The notes below the pieces were generated by a model that worked only from the letters and a program-made list of their open reading frames with translations, was not told where the DNA came from and did not search any database. Source: Cryomorphaceae bacterium (GTDB lineage Bacteria; Bacteroidota; Bacteroidia; Flavobacteriales; Schleiferiaceae). From it: a stretch of 44,904 nt of DNA. How positions within the stretch are numbered: the stretch's first letter is position 1; every line of letters begins with the position of its first letter. The position numbers and the translations under genes are program-made. Below, piece after piece: positions 1 through 6,693 of the stretch. The stretch spans positions 1-44,904 of the forward strand of contig JAFMBM010000022.1 in the NCBI GenBank assembly GCA_017858515.1, written 5' to 3'.

Positions 1-120
1 AGCATAAATAAGCGGGAGGATGATCTCCTTTCCGATGTAAAGCAAATACCCAAGCACGTAAAAACCAATAAGTAAAAAAACGGCTTTTACGTAGAAGGGT
101 AGCTTAACGAGCGCGTTCAT
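1..120 (-). CDS. AI-2E family permease, N-terminal fragment (runs off window)
   Basis: The first 40 codons are visible; the rest lies to the left of the window. They begin MNALVKLPFYVKAVFLLIGF and continue into a long hydrophobic stretch, which resembles the first membrane segment of the AI-2E/PerM permease family, an 8-helix inner-membrane group of mostly unknown substrate. The ATG overlaps the TGA of the upstream gene as ATGA, so it is the last visible member of a four-gene minus-strand operon starting with YtxH. The family call rests on a short fragment and on the usual neighbourhood of such permeases in Bacteroidota. Confidence 0.6.
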   Translation of the reverse strand, partial: MNALVKLPFYVKAVFLLIGFYVLGYLLYIGKEIILPLIYA

Positions 121-557
121 AACCGCTGTTCTTCTGGGACCTCTTTCTTCTCATCTATTGAAGCATCGGTTTCTTCCTCCACCGCTGAGTTTCTGAACAG
201 ATGCATGAAACCCTCCTTCACCACCTTTAAAAATTCTGGCTTCTTTGTTATCAAATTTGTTACTCCAAACACCAAAGCCGTTCCCAAAAGTTTTCTTGCC
301 GGACTATGAGTCTCTCCTTCAAATAGTGATTTTGAAACGTAGCCCACAGCCATTCCTATAGGCGCATTAATTAAATCGTCTTTTAGATCATTAGAGTCAA
401 TAAGTTTCTTGACGGAGCTTTTAATAATTTGAACAGGCTGTATCTCTTGGTAAGCCAAATAAAATCCCTCTTTAAGGGAAGTTTCCTCTTGTTTCTGTTT
501 AATCTCTAAAGCAACAATGGCCGCTCTTAAGTCTATTGACGATGTAATCTTGGGCAT
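117..557 (-). CDS. Hypothetical protein of YtxH/holin/AI-2E operon
   Basis: A 146-residue protein that I cannot assign to a named family. The N-terminal half is polar and probably helical (residues 1-60). Residues 62-105 contain Gly/Ala-rich moderately hydrophobic segments, a pattern seen in small membrane-associated proteins encoded beside YtxH and holin-like genes. The C-terminus is strongly acidic (EEETDASIDEKKEVPEE). It lies 11 bases after the holin-like gene and overlaps the permease start by four bases (ATGA), so it is almost certainly cotranscribed and translationally coupled. By position it may be part of an envelope-stress module. No catalytic motif is visible. Confidence 0.7.
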   Translation of the reverse strand: MPKITSSIDLRAAIVALEIKQKQEETSLKEGFYLAYQEIQPVQIIKSSVKKLIDSNDLKDDLINAPIGMAVGYVSKSLFEGETHSPARKLLGTALVFGVTNLITKKPEFLKVVKEGFMHLFRNSAVEEETDASIDEKKEVPEEQRL

Positions 558-568
558 GATCTCAGGAG

Positions 569-952
569 TTAGCTAAGTGCTTCGGTAATGATGAGCTTAC
601 TGACAGGCTTTGTAATCCACCTTCGCAGAAAAAAAGAAAAGACTAGGCCCAAAAAGAGATAGAAAAACGATACAATAAAAAATCCATAATAAGCCTCTCC
701 CAAAAGGTCGCCCAGCCAAAGTGCAATTCCAATACTAGAAACAAGGATAAAGAGTAATAGCATTACAATAACACTTAGTGTGCTTATAAATGAGCTAGCC
801 ACCAGCACAGCGACCTCCAGGGATTTAAGTTTAGCGAGTTCGAAACTTGTACTAAAGTAGCTTTCAACCTTTCCGTACAGTTCTTCGAAATCGTTCACTT
901 CTTGACTTGTATTCAATGTATTAGTCTTTAGGGTGGACGGCTTTAGCGGCAT
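569..952 (-). CDS. Phage-holin-family-like small membrane protein
   Basis: A 127-residue protein with a soluble N-terminus (about 1-45, containing VESYFSTSFELAKLKSLE) followed by two long hydrophobic segments (about 48-78 and 88-110) and a basic C-terminal tail (FLRRWITKPVSK). This matches the layout of the holin_3_6/YqjE-like proteins that are encoded next to YtxH in many bacteria; despite the name they are not phage lysis proteins. Its ATG lies 32 bases inside the end of the YtxH gene in another frame. No better in-frame ATG exists before the first membrane segment, so the overlap appears real. Confidence 0.7.
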   Translation of the reverse strand: MPLKPSTLKTNTLNTSQEVNDFEELYGKVESYFSTSFELAKLKSLEVAVLVASSFISTLSVIVMLLLFILVSSIGIALWLGDLLGEAYYGFFIVSFFYLFLGLVFSFFLRRWITKPVSKLIITEALS

Positions 953-1208
953 CTTTTAAAAGCTCCTCTGCTTTGGCTCTTCCATTATGGCTCACCTTCT
1001 GTGCCTCCGCTGTCATTTGTTCAAATCTCTCTGTAACACTTTGCATGAATTCGCGGAACTGATCTTCCAATCCTTCAACATATTCATTGCTCTTCCGAGA
1101 AATCTTTTTACGTGTATCTGAACCTTTGCTAGGTGCAAATAAAATTCCTAAGGTGGCTCCTAGTGCCACTCCTGCCATTGCTCCTAATAGTATTTTTCCG
1201 CTGTCCAT
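921..1208 (-). CDS. YtxH domain-containing protein
   Basis: A 95-residue protein. Residues 5-27 form a Gly/Ala-rich membrane segment (LLGAMAGVALGATLGILFAP) ending in the PSKGSDTRKKI motif that is diagnostic of the YtxH family. The remainder is a charged amphipathic helix likely to form a coiled coil. YtxH proteins are small single-pass membrane proteins linked to general stress responses in Bacillus and Bacteroidota; their mechanism is not known. It is the first gene of the minus-strand operon that continues into the holin-like protein and the AI-2E-type permease. No clear promoter box was found in the bases just upstream of 1208. Confidence 0.85.
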   Translation of the reverse strand: MDSGKILLGAMAGVALGATLGILFAPSKGSDTRKKISRKSNEYVEGLEDQFREFMQSVTERFEQMTAEAQKVSHNGRAKAEELLKDAAKAVHPKD

Positions 1209-1370
1209 GATCTTCTTTTTTTATAGTTATTTAACTGTATAAAGGTGAGACGCTAGCCAGACTAAAGTGTTACACAATGCTGTAAAAGAGGTACATCATT
1301 CGCACTTCTTTCAAGAAAATGAAATGAGCTAGGATCTTTAATAACAAATAAAGCCTAATGAACGAGTGGT

Positions 1371-1390
1371 TCAATTAGAGTCAATTAGAG
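1371..1390. repeat. Perfect tandem 10-base repeat
   Basis: The ten bases TCAATTAGAG occur twice, head to tail, without mismatch. The region is otherwise unremarkable. It may be a short tandem duplication without function. Confidence 0.8.
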
Positions 1391-1497
1391 ACAGATTGAT
1401 CATTTCTATGAAATTATAAGCAATGAATTAACCCGAAGCTTGAATAAGTGATGAGTTTCTGTATTTAAATAACCTTTCTGTAACAGAGTGTATTGTA

Positions 1498-1641
1498 ATG
1501 CCCGTTCAAAACATTTATTCATTAGTATCGCCTATTTTTAAAAACCTGCCTACCCTAGCCATTCCAAGAAAACTAGTTGAATCAGCTGTTAACTGGATTA
1601 GACCTAATGGTTCTTTGCTAGATGAATTCCTAATGAGTTAA
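1498..1641 (+). CDS. Possible small protein or gene fragment (47 aa)
   Basis: An ATG-initiated open frame of 47 codons starting MPVQNIYSLVSPIFKNLP and ending in DEFLMS. Amino-acid composition looks protein-like, with few rare residues, but there is no recognised domain, no promoter box and no ribosome binding site. It could be a small gene, the remnant of a longer one, or chance. Confidence 0.2.
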   Translation: MPVQNIYSLVSPIFKNLPTLAIPRKLVESAVNWIRPNGSLLDEFLMS

Positions 1642-1693
1642 ATCAATTGGTTTAGGTAAAAAATAGATGTAATTATTTTTTGGTTTTAGACTT

Positions 1694-1728
1694 AGAGGAG
1701 TGGAAATTTCATAAAGAGGAGTGGAAAT
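1694..1728. repeat. 14-base direct repeat pair upstream of SDR gene
   Basis: AGAGGAGTGGAAAT occurs at 1694-1707 and again at 1715-1728, a centre-to-centre distance of 21 bases or two helical turns. Two identical half-sites on the same DNA face about 90-120 bases before a start codon are a usual operator geometry. They also encode RSGN twice in the scrap frame at 1696-1830, so a simple duplication within decayed coding DNA is the alternative. Confidence 0.6.
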
Positions 1729-1830
1729 GTTCAATTCCATCTTCCCAAACCAAATGAAATAGATACCTTGCTACTTAAGGACTTTCTCCATGAAGTTCTG
1801 AATAATAATTCAATTGATGCAAATAGATAA
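1696..1830 (+). pseudogene. Possible gene remnant: open frame without start codon
   Basis: The frame is open for 44 codons after a TAG at 1693 and has a coding-like C-terminal half (QFHLPKPNEIDTLLLKDFLH), ending at TAA 1828-1830 inside the start of the SDR gene. It contains no ATG and only weak alternative starts. I cannot name the family. It may be the 3' end of a lost gene. Confidence 0.2.
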
Positions 1831-2884
1831 ATTAAAGCCAGTATTGGTAACAGGCGCCAATGGCTATGTAGCTAGTTGGTTAGTAAAGAAGCTACTCGAC
1901 GAAGGAATTTGTGTTCACGCAGCGGTTCGAAATCCTGAAGACACTCAAAAAGTAAGGCATCTGCTGGATGCAGCTCAAGGAGCGAAAGGAGAACTGAAGC
2001 TATTTGAAGGCGATTTACTTTTGGAAGGATCTTATACCAAAGCCATGGAAGGTTGCGAAGTGGTTTTTCATACGGCTTCTCCTTTTATTTCGGCATATAA
2101 AGACCCTCAAAAAGAACTCATTGATCCGGCCGTTAAAGGAACTGAAAATGTTCTGAACTCAGCCAATAAAGTACCTACAGTAAAACGAATAGTAATTACT
2201 AGTAGCTGTGCCGCCATTTACACAGATGCTATCGATACTGTGAACGCACCCGGAGGTATGCTTACAGAATCCAATTGGAATTCTACGGCATCTATCGATT
2301 ACCAACCCTACTCCTTCTCTAAGACACTTGCTGAAAAAAAGGCCTGGGATATGCAAGGGAAACAGTCAAGATGGGATCTCATCGCTATTAACATGAGCCT
2401 CGTACTTGGTCCTGCTTTAAATCCTAAATCCAATACCTCCGAAAGTATTAATATTCTAAAAATGCTGGGTGGTGGAGACATGAAAATAGGTGCCCCAAAA
2501 ATTGGAATGGGAATAGTAGATGTGCGCGATGTGGCGGAAGCACATTTTCGTGCAGCCTATACACCCACTGCAAAAGGTAGGTATATAACTTCTGCTCACA
2601 ATTCGAATTTCTTAGAAATGGGAACCGTGCTTCTACCGAAATATGGAAGTCAATTCCCCTTGCCTAGAAAGGCTCTACCTAAGTGGTTACTTATGCTCAT
2701 TGGACCATTAGCAAACAAACTTTTTACGCGAAGATTTATTCGAAACAACGTAAATATTCCTTGGAAAGCGGATAACTCTAAAATCAAACACGACTTGAAT
2801 ATGCAATTCCGTCCGCTGAAAGAAACGATGGAAGATTCTTTTCAGGTCTTAATTGACAACGGAATCCTTAAGGCAAAGGCATAG
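1817..2884 (+). CDS. NAD(P)-dependent SDR reductase/epimerase (dihydroflavonol-4-reductase-like)
   Basis: A 355-residue extended short-chain dehydrogenase. The Rossmann nucleotide-binding motif TGANGYVA is at residues 12-19, and the catalytic Tyr165 and Lys169 lie in YSFSK. The sequence FHTASPF at about residue 90 and SSCAAIY at about 130 (active-site serine region) are characteristic of the dihydroflavonol-reductase/aldehyde reductase branch, which reduces carbonyl groups of varied substrates with NADPH. Start: the frame is open to a TTG at 1814, but the ATG at 1817 fits family alignment better. The gene stands alone, with no partner to indicate the substrate. Confidence 0.85.
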   Translation: MQIDKLKPVLVTGANGYVASWLVKKLLDEGICVHAAVRNPEDTQKVRHLLDAAQGAKGELKLFEGDLLLEGSYTKAMEGCEVVFHTASPFISAYKDPQKELIDPAVKGTENVLNSANKVPTVKRIVITSSCAAIYTDAIDTVNAPGGMLTESNWNSTASIDYQPYSFSKTLAEKKAWDMQGKQSRWDLIAINMSLVLGPALNPKSNTSESINILKMLGGGDMKIGAPKIGMGIVDVRDVAEAHFRAAYTPTAKGRYITSAHNSNFLEMGTVLLPKYGSQFPLPRKALPKWLLMLIGPLANKLFTRRFIRNNVNIPWKADNSKIKHDLNMQFRPLKETMEDSFQVLIDNGILKAKA

Positions 2885-2918
2885 AATGAATAGATTGCAT
2901 AAATACATTTAACAATCA

Positions 2919-3566
2919 GTGGAGAGCTCGATAGATTCCTATTTTTCAAGACTTACAAAATGGCAAGAAGAGTTGCAACAGCTGCGCTCGATAGTTCTCA
3001 GTTGTCAAGTCCGTGAAGAGTTCAAATGGTCTACCCCATGCTATTGTCACCAGGCCAGTAATATTGTGCTTTTAGGTTCATTTAAAGACTATTGTACCTT
3101 GAGTTTCTTCAAAGGTGTTTTGCTTTTGGATGAGGCAAAAATTCTGGAAAAACCCGGTCCCAATTCGCAATCAAGCAGGATAATTCGGTTTCGTAGCTTG
3201 GAAGAAATCAACGCGAAGGAAGAGCTGCTAAGGCAATACATCTACGAAGCAATAGAGATTGAAAATGCCGGGCAGAAGGTGAATCATAAAACATCAGATG
3301 AAACTGAGAACGTACCCGAATTAATAGAAATGTTGAATGAGAATGAAGAGCTTAATAAAGCCTTCAACGCTCTCACTCCTGGGCGAAAACGAGGCTATAT
3401 TATTTATTTCTCAGGAGCTAAACTTTCTAAATCGAGGTATGCGCGAATTGAAAAATGCATCCCGAGGATTCTAGATGGAAAGGGATTTCATGACTGTGTT
3501 TGCGGACTCACCAAAAAGCCGCCAAGTTGTGATGGATCACACAAATTTATCTCCAAAGAAAACTAA
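2919..3566 (+). CDS. DUF1801/YdeI-like protein with C-terminal CDGSH iron-sulfur motif
   Basis: A 215-residue protein starting at GTG. Residues 8-105 resemble DUF1801 (WSTPCYCHQ, LLGSFKDYCTLSFFKG). Residues 120-185 match the YdeI/OmpD-associated domain (LTPGRKRGYIIYFSGAKLSK then RYARIEKCIPRILDGKGF). The last 25 residues contain C-V-C-GL-T-KKP-P-S-CDGSH, which fits the CDGSH pattern C-x-C-x2-S/T-x3-P-x-C-D-G-S/A/T-H used by mitoNEET-type proteins to hold a 2Fe-2S cluster. The function of YdeI proteins is poorly defined. A cluster-binding or redox role is inferred from the motif only. It lies 34 bases after the SDR gene and may be cotranscribed with it. Confidence 0.8.
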   Translation: MESSIDSYFSRLTKWQEELQQLRSIVLSCQVREEFKWSTPCYCHQASNIVLLGSFKDYCTLSFFKGVLLLDEAKILEKPGPNSQSSRIIRFRSLEEINAKEELLRQYIYEAIEIENAGQKVNHKTSDETENVPELIEMLNENEELNKAFNALTPGRKRGYIIYFSGAKLSKSRYARIEKCIPRILDGKGFHDCVCGLTKKPPSCDGSHKFISKEN

Positions 3567-3585
3567 TTCATTGAATTTCAGAGAA

Positions 3586-3612
3586 ACAAAAAACCCTGCA
3601 AATGCAGGGTTT
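3586..3612 (-). terminator. Intrinsic terminator of the tRNA gene
   Basis: Arms AAACCCTGCA (3591-3600) and TGCAGGGTTT (3603-3612) form a perfect stem, followed on the minus strand by a T run (3586-3593 region). It sits directly downstream of the minus-strand tRNA. On the plus strand it lacks a T run. Confidence 0.8.
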
Positions 3613-3615
3613 CTG

Positions 3616-3689
3616 TGGGCCCACTTGGGCTCGAACCAAGGACCACCTGATTATGAGTCAGGTGCTCTAACCAACTGAGCTATAGGCCC
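3616..3689 (-). tRNA. tRNA with CAU anticodon (Ile2 or elongator Met)
   Basis: The 74-base RNA folds as a cloverleaf. The acceptor stem is GGGCCTA with TGGGCCC (one G-T pair), followed by discriminator A. The D-arm has AGCTCAGTTGGTTAGAGC, the anticodon stem is CCTGA/TCAGG with loop CTCATAA, and the T-arm is CTTGG-TTCGAGC-CCAAG. The anticodon is CAU. That allows elongator Met, or Ile2 after lysidine modification by TilS. The GGGCC acceptor resembles Ile tRNAs more than Met tRNAs, so I lean to Ile2. CCA is not encoded. Confidence 0.9.
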
Positions 3690-3727
3690 CAATACTTTCG
3701 GGCTGCGAATATACTAAAATAGACTTC

Positions 3728-4252
3728 TTATTTAGCTTCCAAATCCATCAAAAAATCCATTTTCTCTTCCCACTCCATTTCTTCAAGCTCTTTTCTTTGT
3801 TTGGCTGTAATTCCACTTGCCAAAACAACTTTGAATCGCACGGTATTAGAAGGACGAAGTGTGTTGAAATCTGAATGTCTAACCACAAACCCTATACTTC
3901 CTGGAGCAAAAAGATACTCCCAACGGCGGTTAAAAGATTGCTCAGGCTCTTGCAAAGGAAGAATTTGATAGGTTGTATTAAACAAATCAGATCGAATGAG
4001 ATAAGCCAAAATCATCCCATCATCGGTTACACTTTCCGTTAATTCTACAAAATCATCTACCAAATAAGTGAAAGAATGATTTGCAGTTCCCAATGTTCCT
4101 TGTTCAACCCAATCCGTCGGACTTACATCAAATTGATAAGAAATTACATTTGCATTTCCAGAAGGTCCGGCTGGACCTTCTGGCCCTTGCTCAGCATCAC
4201 AACCTAAGGATATAAGTCCAACTAAGCCGATAGAAAGAATAATTGATTTCAT
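3728..4252 (-). CDS. Predicted lipoprotein with short collagen-like motif
   Basis: A 174-residue protein with an N-terminal signal (MKSIILSIGLVGLISLGC); Cys18 in SLGC would be the lipidated residue. Directly after it come three Gly-X-Y triplets (GPEGPAGPSG), as in several Bacteroidota surface lipoproteins. The central part looks like a beta-rich domain with aromatic residues (VSPTDWVEQG, RRWEYLFAPG). The C-terminus is acidic and helical (ELEEMEWEEKMDFLMD). No enzyme motif is visible. It is a single gene between the tRNA and the divergent HAD gene, with a possible promoter box at 4269-4276. Function is unknown. Confidence 0.8.
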   Translation of the reverse strand: MKSIILSIGLVGLISLGCDAEQGPEGPAGPSGNANVISYQFDVSPTDWVEQGTLGTANHSFTYLVDDFVELTESVTDDGMILAYLIRSDLFNTTYQILPLQEPEQSFNRRWEYLFAPGSIGFVVRHSDFNTLRPSNTVRFKVVLASGITAKQRKELEEMEWEEKMDFLMDLEAK

Positions 4253-4268
4253 GTTTTTTTATTTAGGG

Positions 4269-4276
4269 TGAAGATA
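4269..4276 (-). promoter_or_regulatory. Possible -7 box of the lipoprotein gene
   Basis: The minus strand reads TATCTTCA, close to the Bacteroidota consensus TAnnTTTG, 16 bases before the ATG at 4252. No TTG is seen at the -33 spacing, so this is weak. Confidence 0.35.
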
Positions 4277-4330
4277 CAGCTTGATAATGATGCTGCTAAA
4301 ATAAAAAAATCGTTTTTCCAGTCTAATGAT

Positions 4331-4338
4331 TTGCTTTG
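4331..4338 (+). promoter_or_regulatory. Possible -7 box of the HAD phosphatase gene (leaderless spacing)
   Basis: TTGCTTTG differs from TAnnTTTG by one base and ends exactly four bases before the ATG at 4343, the same gap as at three other genes in this window. Taken alone it is weak. Confidence 0.3.
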
Positions 4339-4342
4339 CAAA

Positions 4343-4960
4343 ATGAAATCCATTCAATGTATATTCTTCGATTTTGGCAATGTGCTAATCGATATCGATG
4401 TAGAACAAACAAGAAACGCCTTTAAGGAATTAGGTGCAGATGAAAGCTTAGAGGAAGCTCTTCCTCTTTTTCACTCATTTGATCAGGGTTTTATTTCAGA
4501 ATCAGAATTCCTTTCAGAATTAAAATGCTATTTCCCTAAATATATAAATAGCCGTCAGCTCAAAGAAGCTTGGAATGCGCTTCTAATCAGTATTCCTGAA
4601 ACTTCCTATCCCCTCTTGAGAGCCTTAAAGGAAAATTATACGCTATATATGCTGAGCAATACGAGCAGCACACATATTACAGAAATAAGAAGGAAAACCG
4701 GATTGTACCATTTTAAAAAGTTTAATAGTGCCTTCGAAAAGCTCTATTACTCCTTCGAATTGGGAATGCGAAAGCCAGACCCTGATATTTTCAAACGGGT
4801 AGTATCTGAGGCGGGATGTGCTCCAGAAAACTGCTTGATGGTCGACGATCTAAAAGAAAATCTGAAGGCGGCTGCTGAAATTGGAATGAAAACACTGCAT
4901 TTTGCTTTAGACGAAGGTGGAAATCACAAAACATTGTACAAGAAGATCGTGAATATTTAG
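4343..4960 (+). CDS. HAD-superfamily phosphatase (YihX/HAD-IA-like)
   Basis: A 205-residue protein. Motif I is FFDFGNVL with the nucleophile at Asp10. The usual second Asp is Gly, as in the DxGNV branch that includes YihX, a sugar-phosphate phosphatase. Motif II is LSNTSS, motif III is GMRKPDPDIF with its Lys, and motif IV is MVDDLKENLKAA. The frame extends upstream to a GTG at 4268, but the extra 25 residues precede the conserved strand and are atypical, so I chose the ATG at 4343. The gene is 15 bases before recJ and may be cotranscribed. The substrate cannot be read from the sequence. Confidence 0.85.
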   Translation: MKSIQCIFFDFGNVLIDIDVEQTRNAFKELGADESLEEALPLFHSFDQGFISESEFLSELKCYFPKYINSRQLKEAWNALLISIPETSYPLLRALKENYTLYMLSNTSSTHITEIRRKTGLYHFKKFNSAFEKLYYSFELGMRKPDPDIFKRVVSEAGCAPENCLMVDDLKENLKAAAEIGMKTLHFALDEGGNHKTLYKKIVNI

Positions 4961-4975
4961 TAATATTGCGATTAC

Positions 4976-6676
4976 ATGAAATACCGATGGATTTTACTTC
5001 CAAGCCCGCCCAAAGAATCTGTTGAAGCCCTTTCTTCTTCGATAGGCTGTAGCCCTATGATCAGTCAGTTATTGCTTCAAAGAGGTGTTAACACTTACGA
5101 AGAAGCTGCTGAATTCACCAATCCTTCCAAGGGACAATGGCATGATCCTTTTCAAATGAAGGATCTTGACAAAGCAGTTGATCGAATTCTCGTAGCAAGA
5201 GAAAGGGAAGAATCGATTTTTGTTTTCGGCGATTATGATGTGGATGGAACTACTTCTGTAGCCTTGATGTCTGATTATCTAAAGAGATTGGGAATAAAGG
5301 TTTTCACATACATACCCGATCGGTATAAGGAAGGTTATGGCCTTTCGACCGCTGGAATTGAGGCAGCCGTTGCCAAAGAGTGCTCCGTTCTAATCGCTTT
5401 AGATTGCGGTATTAAATCCGTTGACAAGGTGCAATATGGCAATTCATTGGGATTGGATTTTATCATTTGTGATCACCACAATCCTGGGGACATTCTACCT
5501 GCTGCCCTTGCCGTATTAGACCCAAAAAGAAGTGATTGCGACTACCCATATAAAGAATTGAGCGGCTGTGGAGTGGGTTTCAAACTGATACAAGGCGTTC
5601 AAACTCGTTTGGGTTTACCCCTTTCTGAATTGATGGCCTATACCGATCTATTGGCAGTTAGCATTGGGGCAGATATTGTTCCACTCACTGGTGAAAATCG
5701 CATTTTGGCAGCACAAGGAATTGAAATCCTAAACACACGGCCAAGGCACGGTCTTGCAGCTTTGATGGAAGTCTCCAAGAAGCAGGGTTATTTTGATATT
5801 GAGTCGGTGGTTTTTCAAATAGCTCCACGAATTAATGCAGCCGGCAGAATAGATCATGGACATATTGCGGTTGAGCTCTTAACAACAGATAACATCCTGT
5901 TAGCCAAAGAACTTGCGGAAAGAGTAAATCAATTAAACGCAGATCGGAGAACGTATGATGAGAACATAACATCTGAGGCGCTACTAGAAATGCATGGGAA
6001 AGAAAACCTTGTAAGCACTGTTGTATACAACGAACATTGGCACAAAGGGGTTATTGGAATTGCAGCCTCTAGGTTAATAGAGCATCACTACAAACCCACC
6101 ATCGTTCTTACCAAGAGTGGAGAAGTTTTGGCGGGATCAGCCCGATCTGTTCATGGATTTAATTTGTACGATGCTTTAGAAAAATGCAGCGATCAACTCA
6201 TTCAATTTGGAGGACATGCATTTGCTGCAGGAATGACCCTGAAACCCGAGAGACTCAATGGCTTTATTGAGAGGTTTGAAGAAGTGGTAAAATCAAGTAT
6301 TCGAGAAGAGCAAAAAACTCCGAGAATTGAAGTCGACATACCCTTGCAATTCTCAGACATTAGCATGAGCTTTTACAATACAATTCAGCGGTTTGGTCCT
6401 TTTGGACCATTCAATATGAATCCGGTTTTTATCAGTTTTGGCCTAAGAGATTGCGGCAGTAAACCAGTAGGAATAGGAAATAAACACCTAAGACTAGAAT
6501 TGGTAAGTCAAGATGGAATTGTTTTTTCTGGGATAGCTTTTGGCAAAGGAGATTTAATTGAAATGGTACAAAATGGTCCTGTAGACATTTTATACAACTT
6601 AAGCCTAAACACTTTTAGAGAAAAATCAACTCTTCAACTAATGGTTAAAGATATACGAGAGAGTGAGTTAAACTAA
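4976..6676 (+). CDS. recJ: Single-stranded-DNA-specific exonuclease RecJ
   Basis: A 566-residue 5'-3' single-strand exonuclease acting in recombination and mismatch repair. The DHH-family motifs are present in order: GDYDVDGTTS (about residue 84), ALDCG (about 142), the CDHHNPG metal-binding motif (about 163), GADIVPLTGENR (about 230) and the DHHA1 signature FGGHAFAAGM (about 415). The C-terminal OB-like domain follows (FGPFGPFNMNP). Length is typical for RecJ. The box-like TAATATTG at 4961-4968 lies seven bases before the ATG, so it may also be transcribed on its own. It converges with the M23 peptidase gene, 17 bases apart. Confidence 0.97.
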   Translation: MKYRWILLPSPPKESVEALSSSIGCSPMISQLLLQRGVNTYEEAAEFTNPSKGQWHDPFQMKDLDKAVDRILVAREREESIFVFGDYDVDGTTSVALMSDYLKRLGIKVFTYIPDRYKEGYGLSTAGIEAAVAKECSVLIALDCGIKSVDKVQYGNSLGLDFIICDHHNPGDILPAALAVLDPKRSDCDYPYKELSGCGVGFKLIQGVQTRLGLPLSELMAYTDLLAVSIGADIVPLTGENRILAAQGIEILNTRPRHGLAALMEVSKKQGYFDIESVVFQIAPRINAAGRIDHGHIAVELLTTDNILLAKELAERVNQLNADRRTYDENITSEALLEMHGKENLVSTVVYNEHWHKGVIGIAASRLIEHHYKPTIVLTKSGEVLAGSARSVHGFNLYDALEKCSDQLIQFGGHAFAAGMTLKPERLNGFIERFEEVVKSSIREEQKTPRIEVDIPLQFSDISMSFYNTIQRFGPFGPFNMNPVFISFGLRDCGSKPVGIGNKHLRLELVSQDGIVFSGIAFGKGDLIEMVQNGPVDILYNLSLNTFREKSTLQLMVKDIRESELN

Positions 6677-6693
6677 ATAAAGCTCTTTTTCAA

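Larger units (their letters stand above)
1209..1816. other. Gene-poor intergenic region with repeats and coding-like scraps
   Basis: This 608-base region separates the divergently transcribed YtxH operon and the SDR gene. It holds a tandem 10-base repeat (1371-1390), a 47-codon open frame (1498-1641), a 14-base direct repeat pair (1694-1707 and 1715-1728) and an open frame without a start codon (1696-1830). I see no tRNA, no strong terminator and no convincing TAnnTTTG promoter box. It could be decayed coding sequence plus the SDR control region. Confidence 0.5.

Noticed and set aside
3475..3678. 67-codon plus-strand frame ending in LGSNQGPPDYESGALTN
   Set aside because: Its second half is the reverse complement of the tRNA gene and its terminator, and its first half overlaps the YdeI-like gene in another frame. 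This is a well-known kind of false gene over a tRNA.
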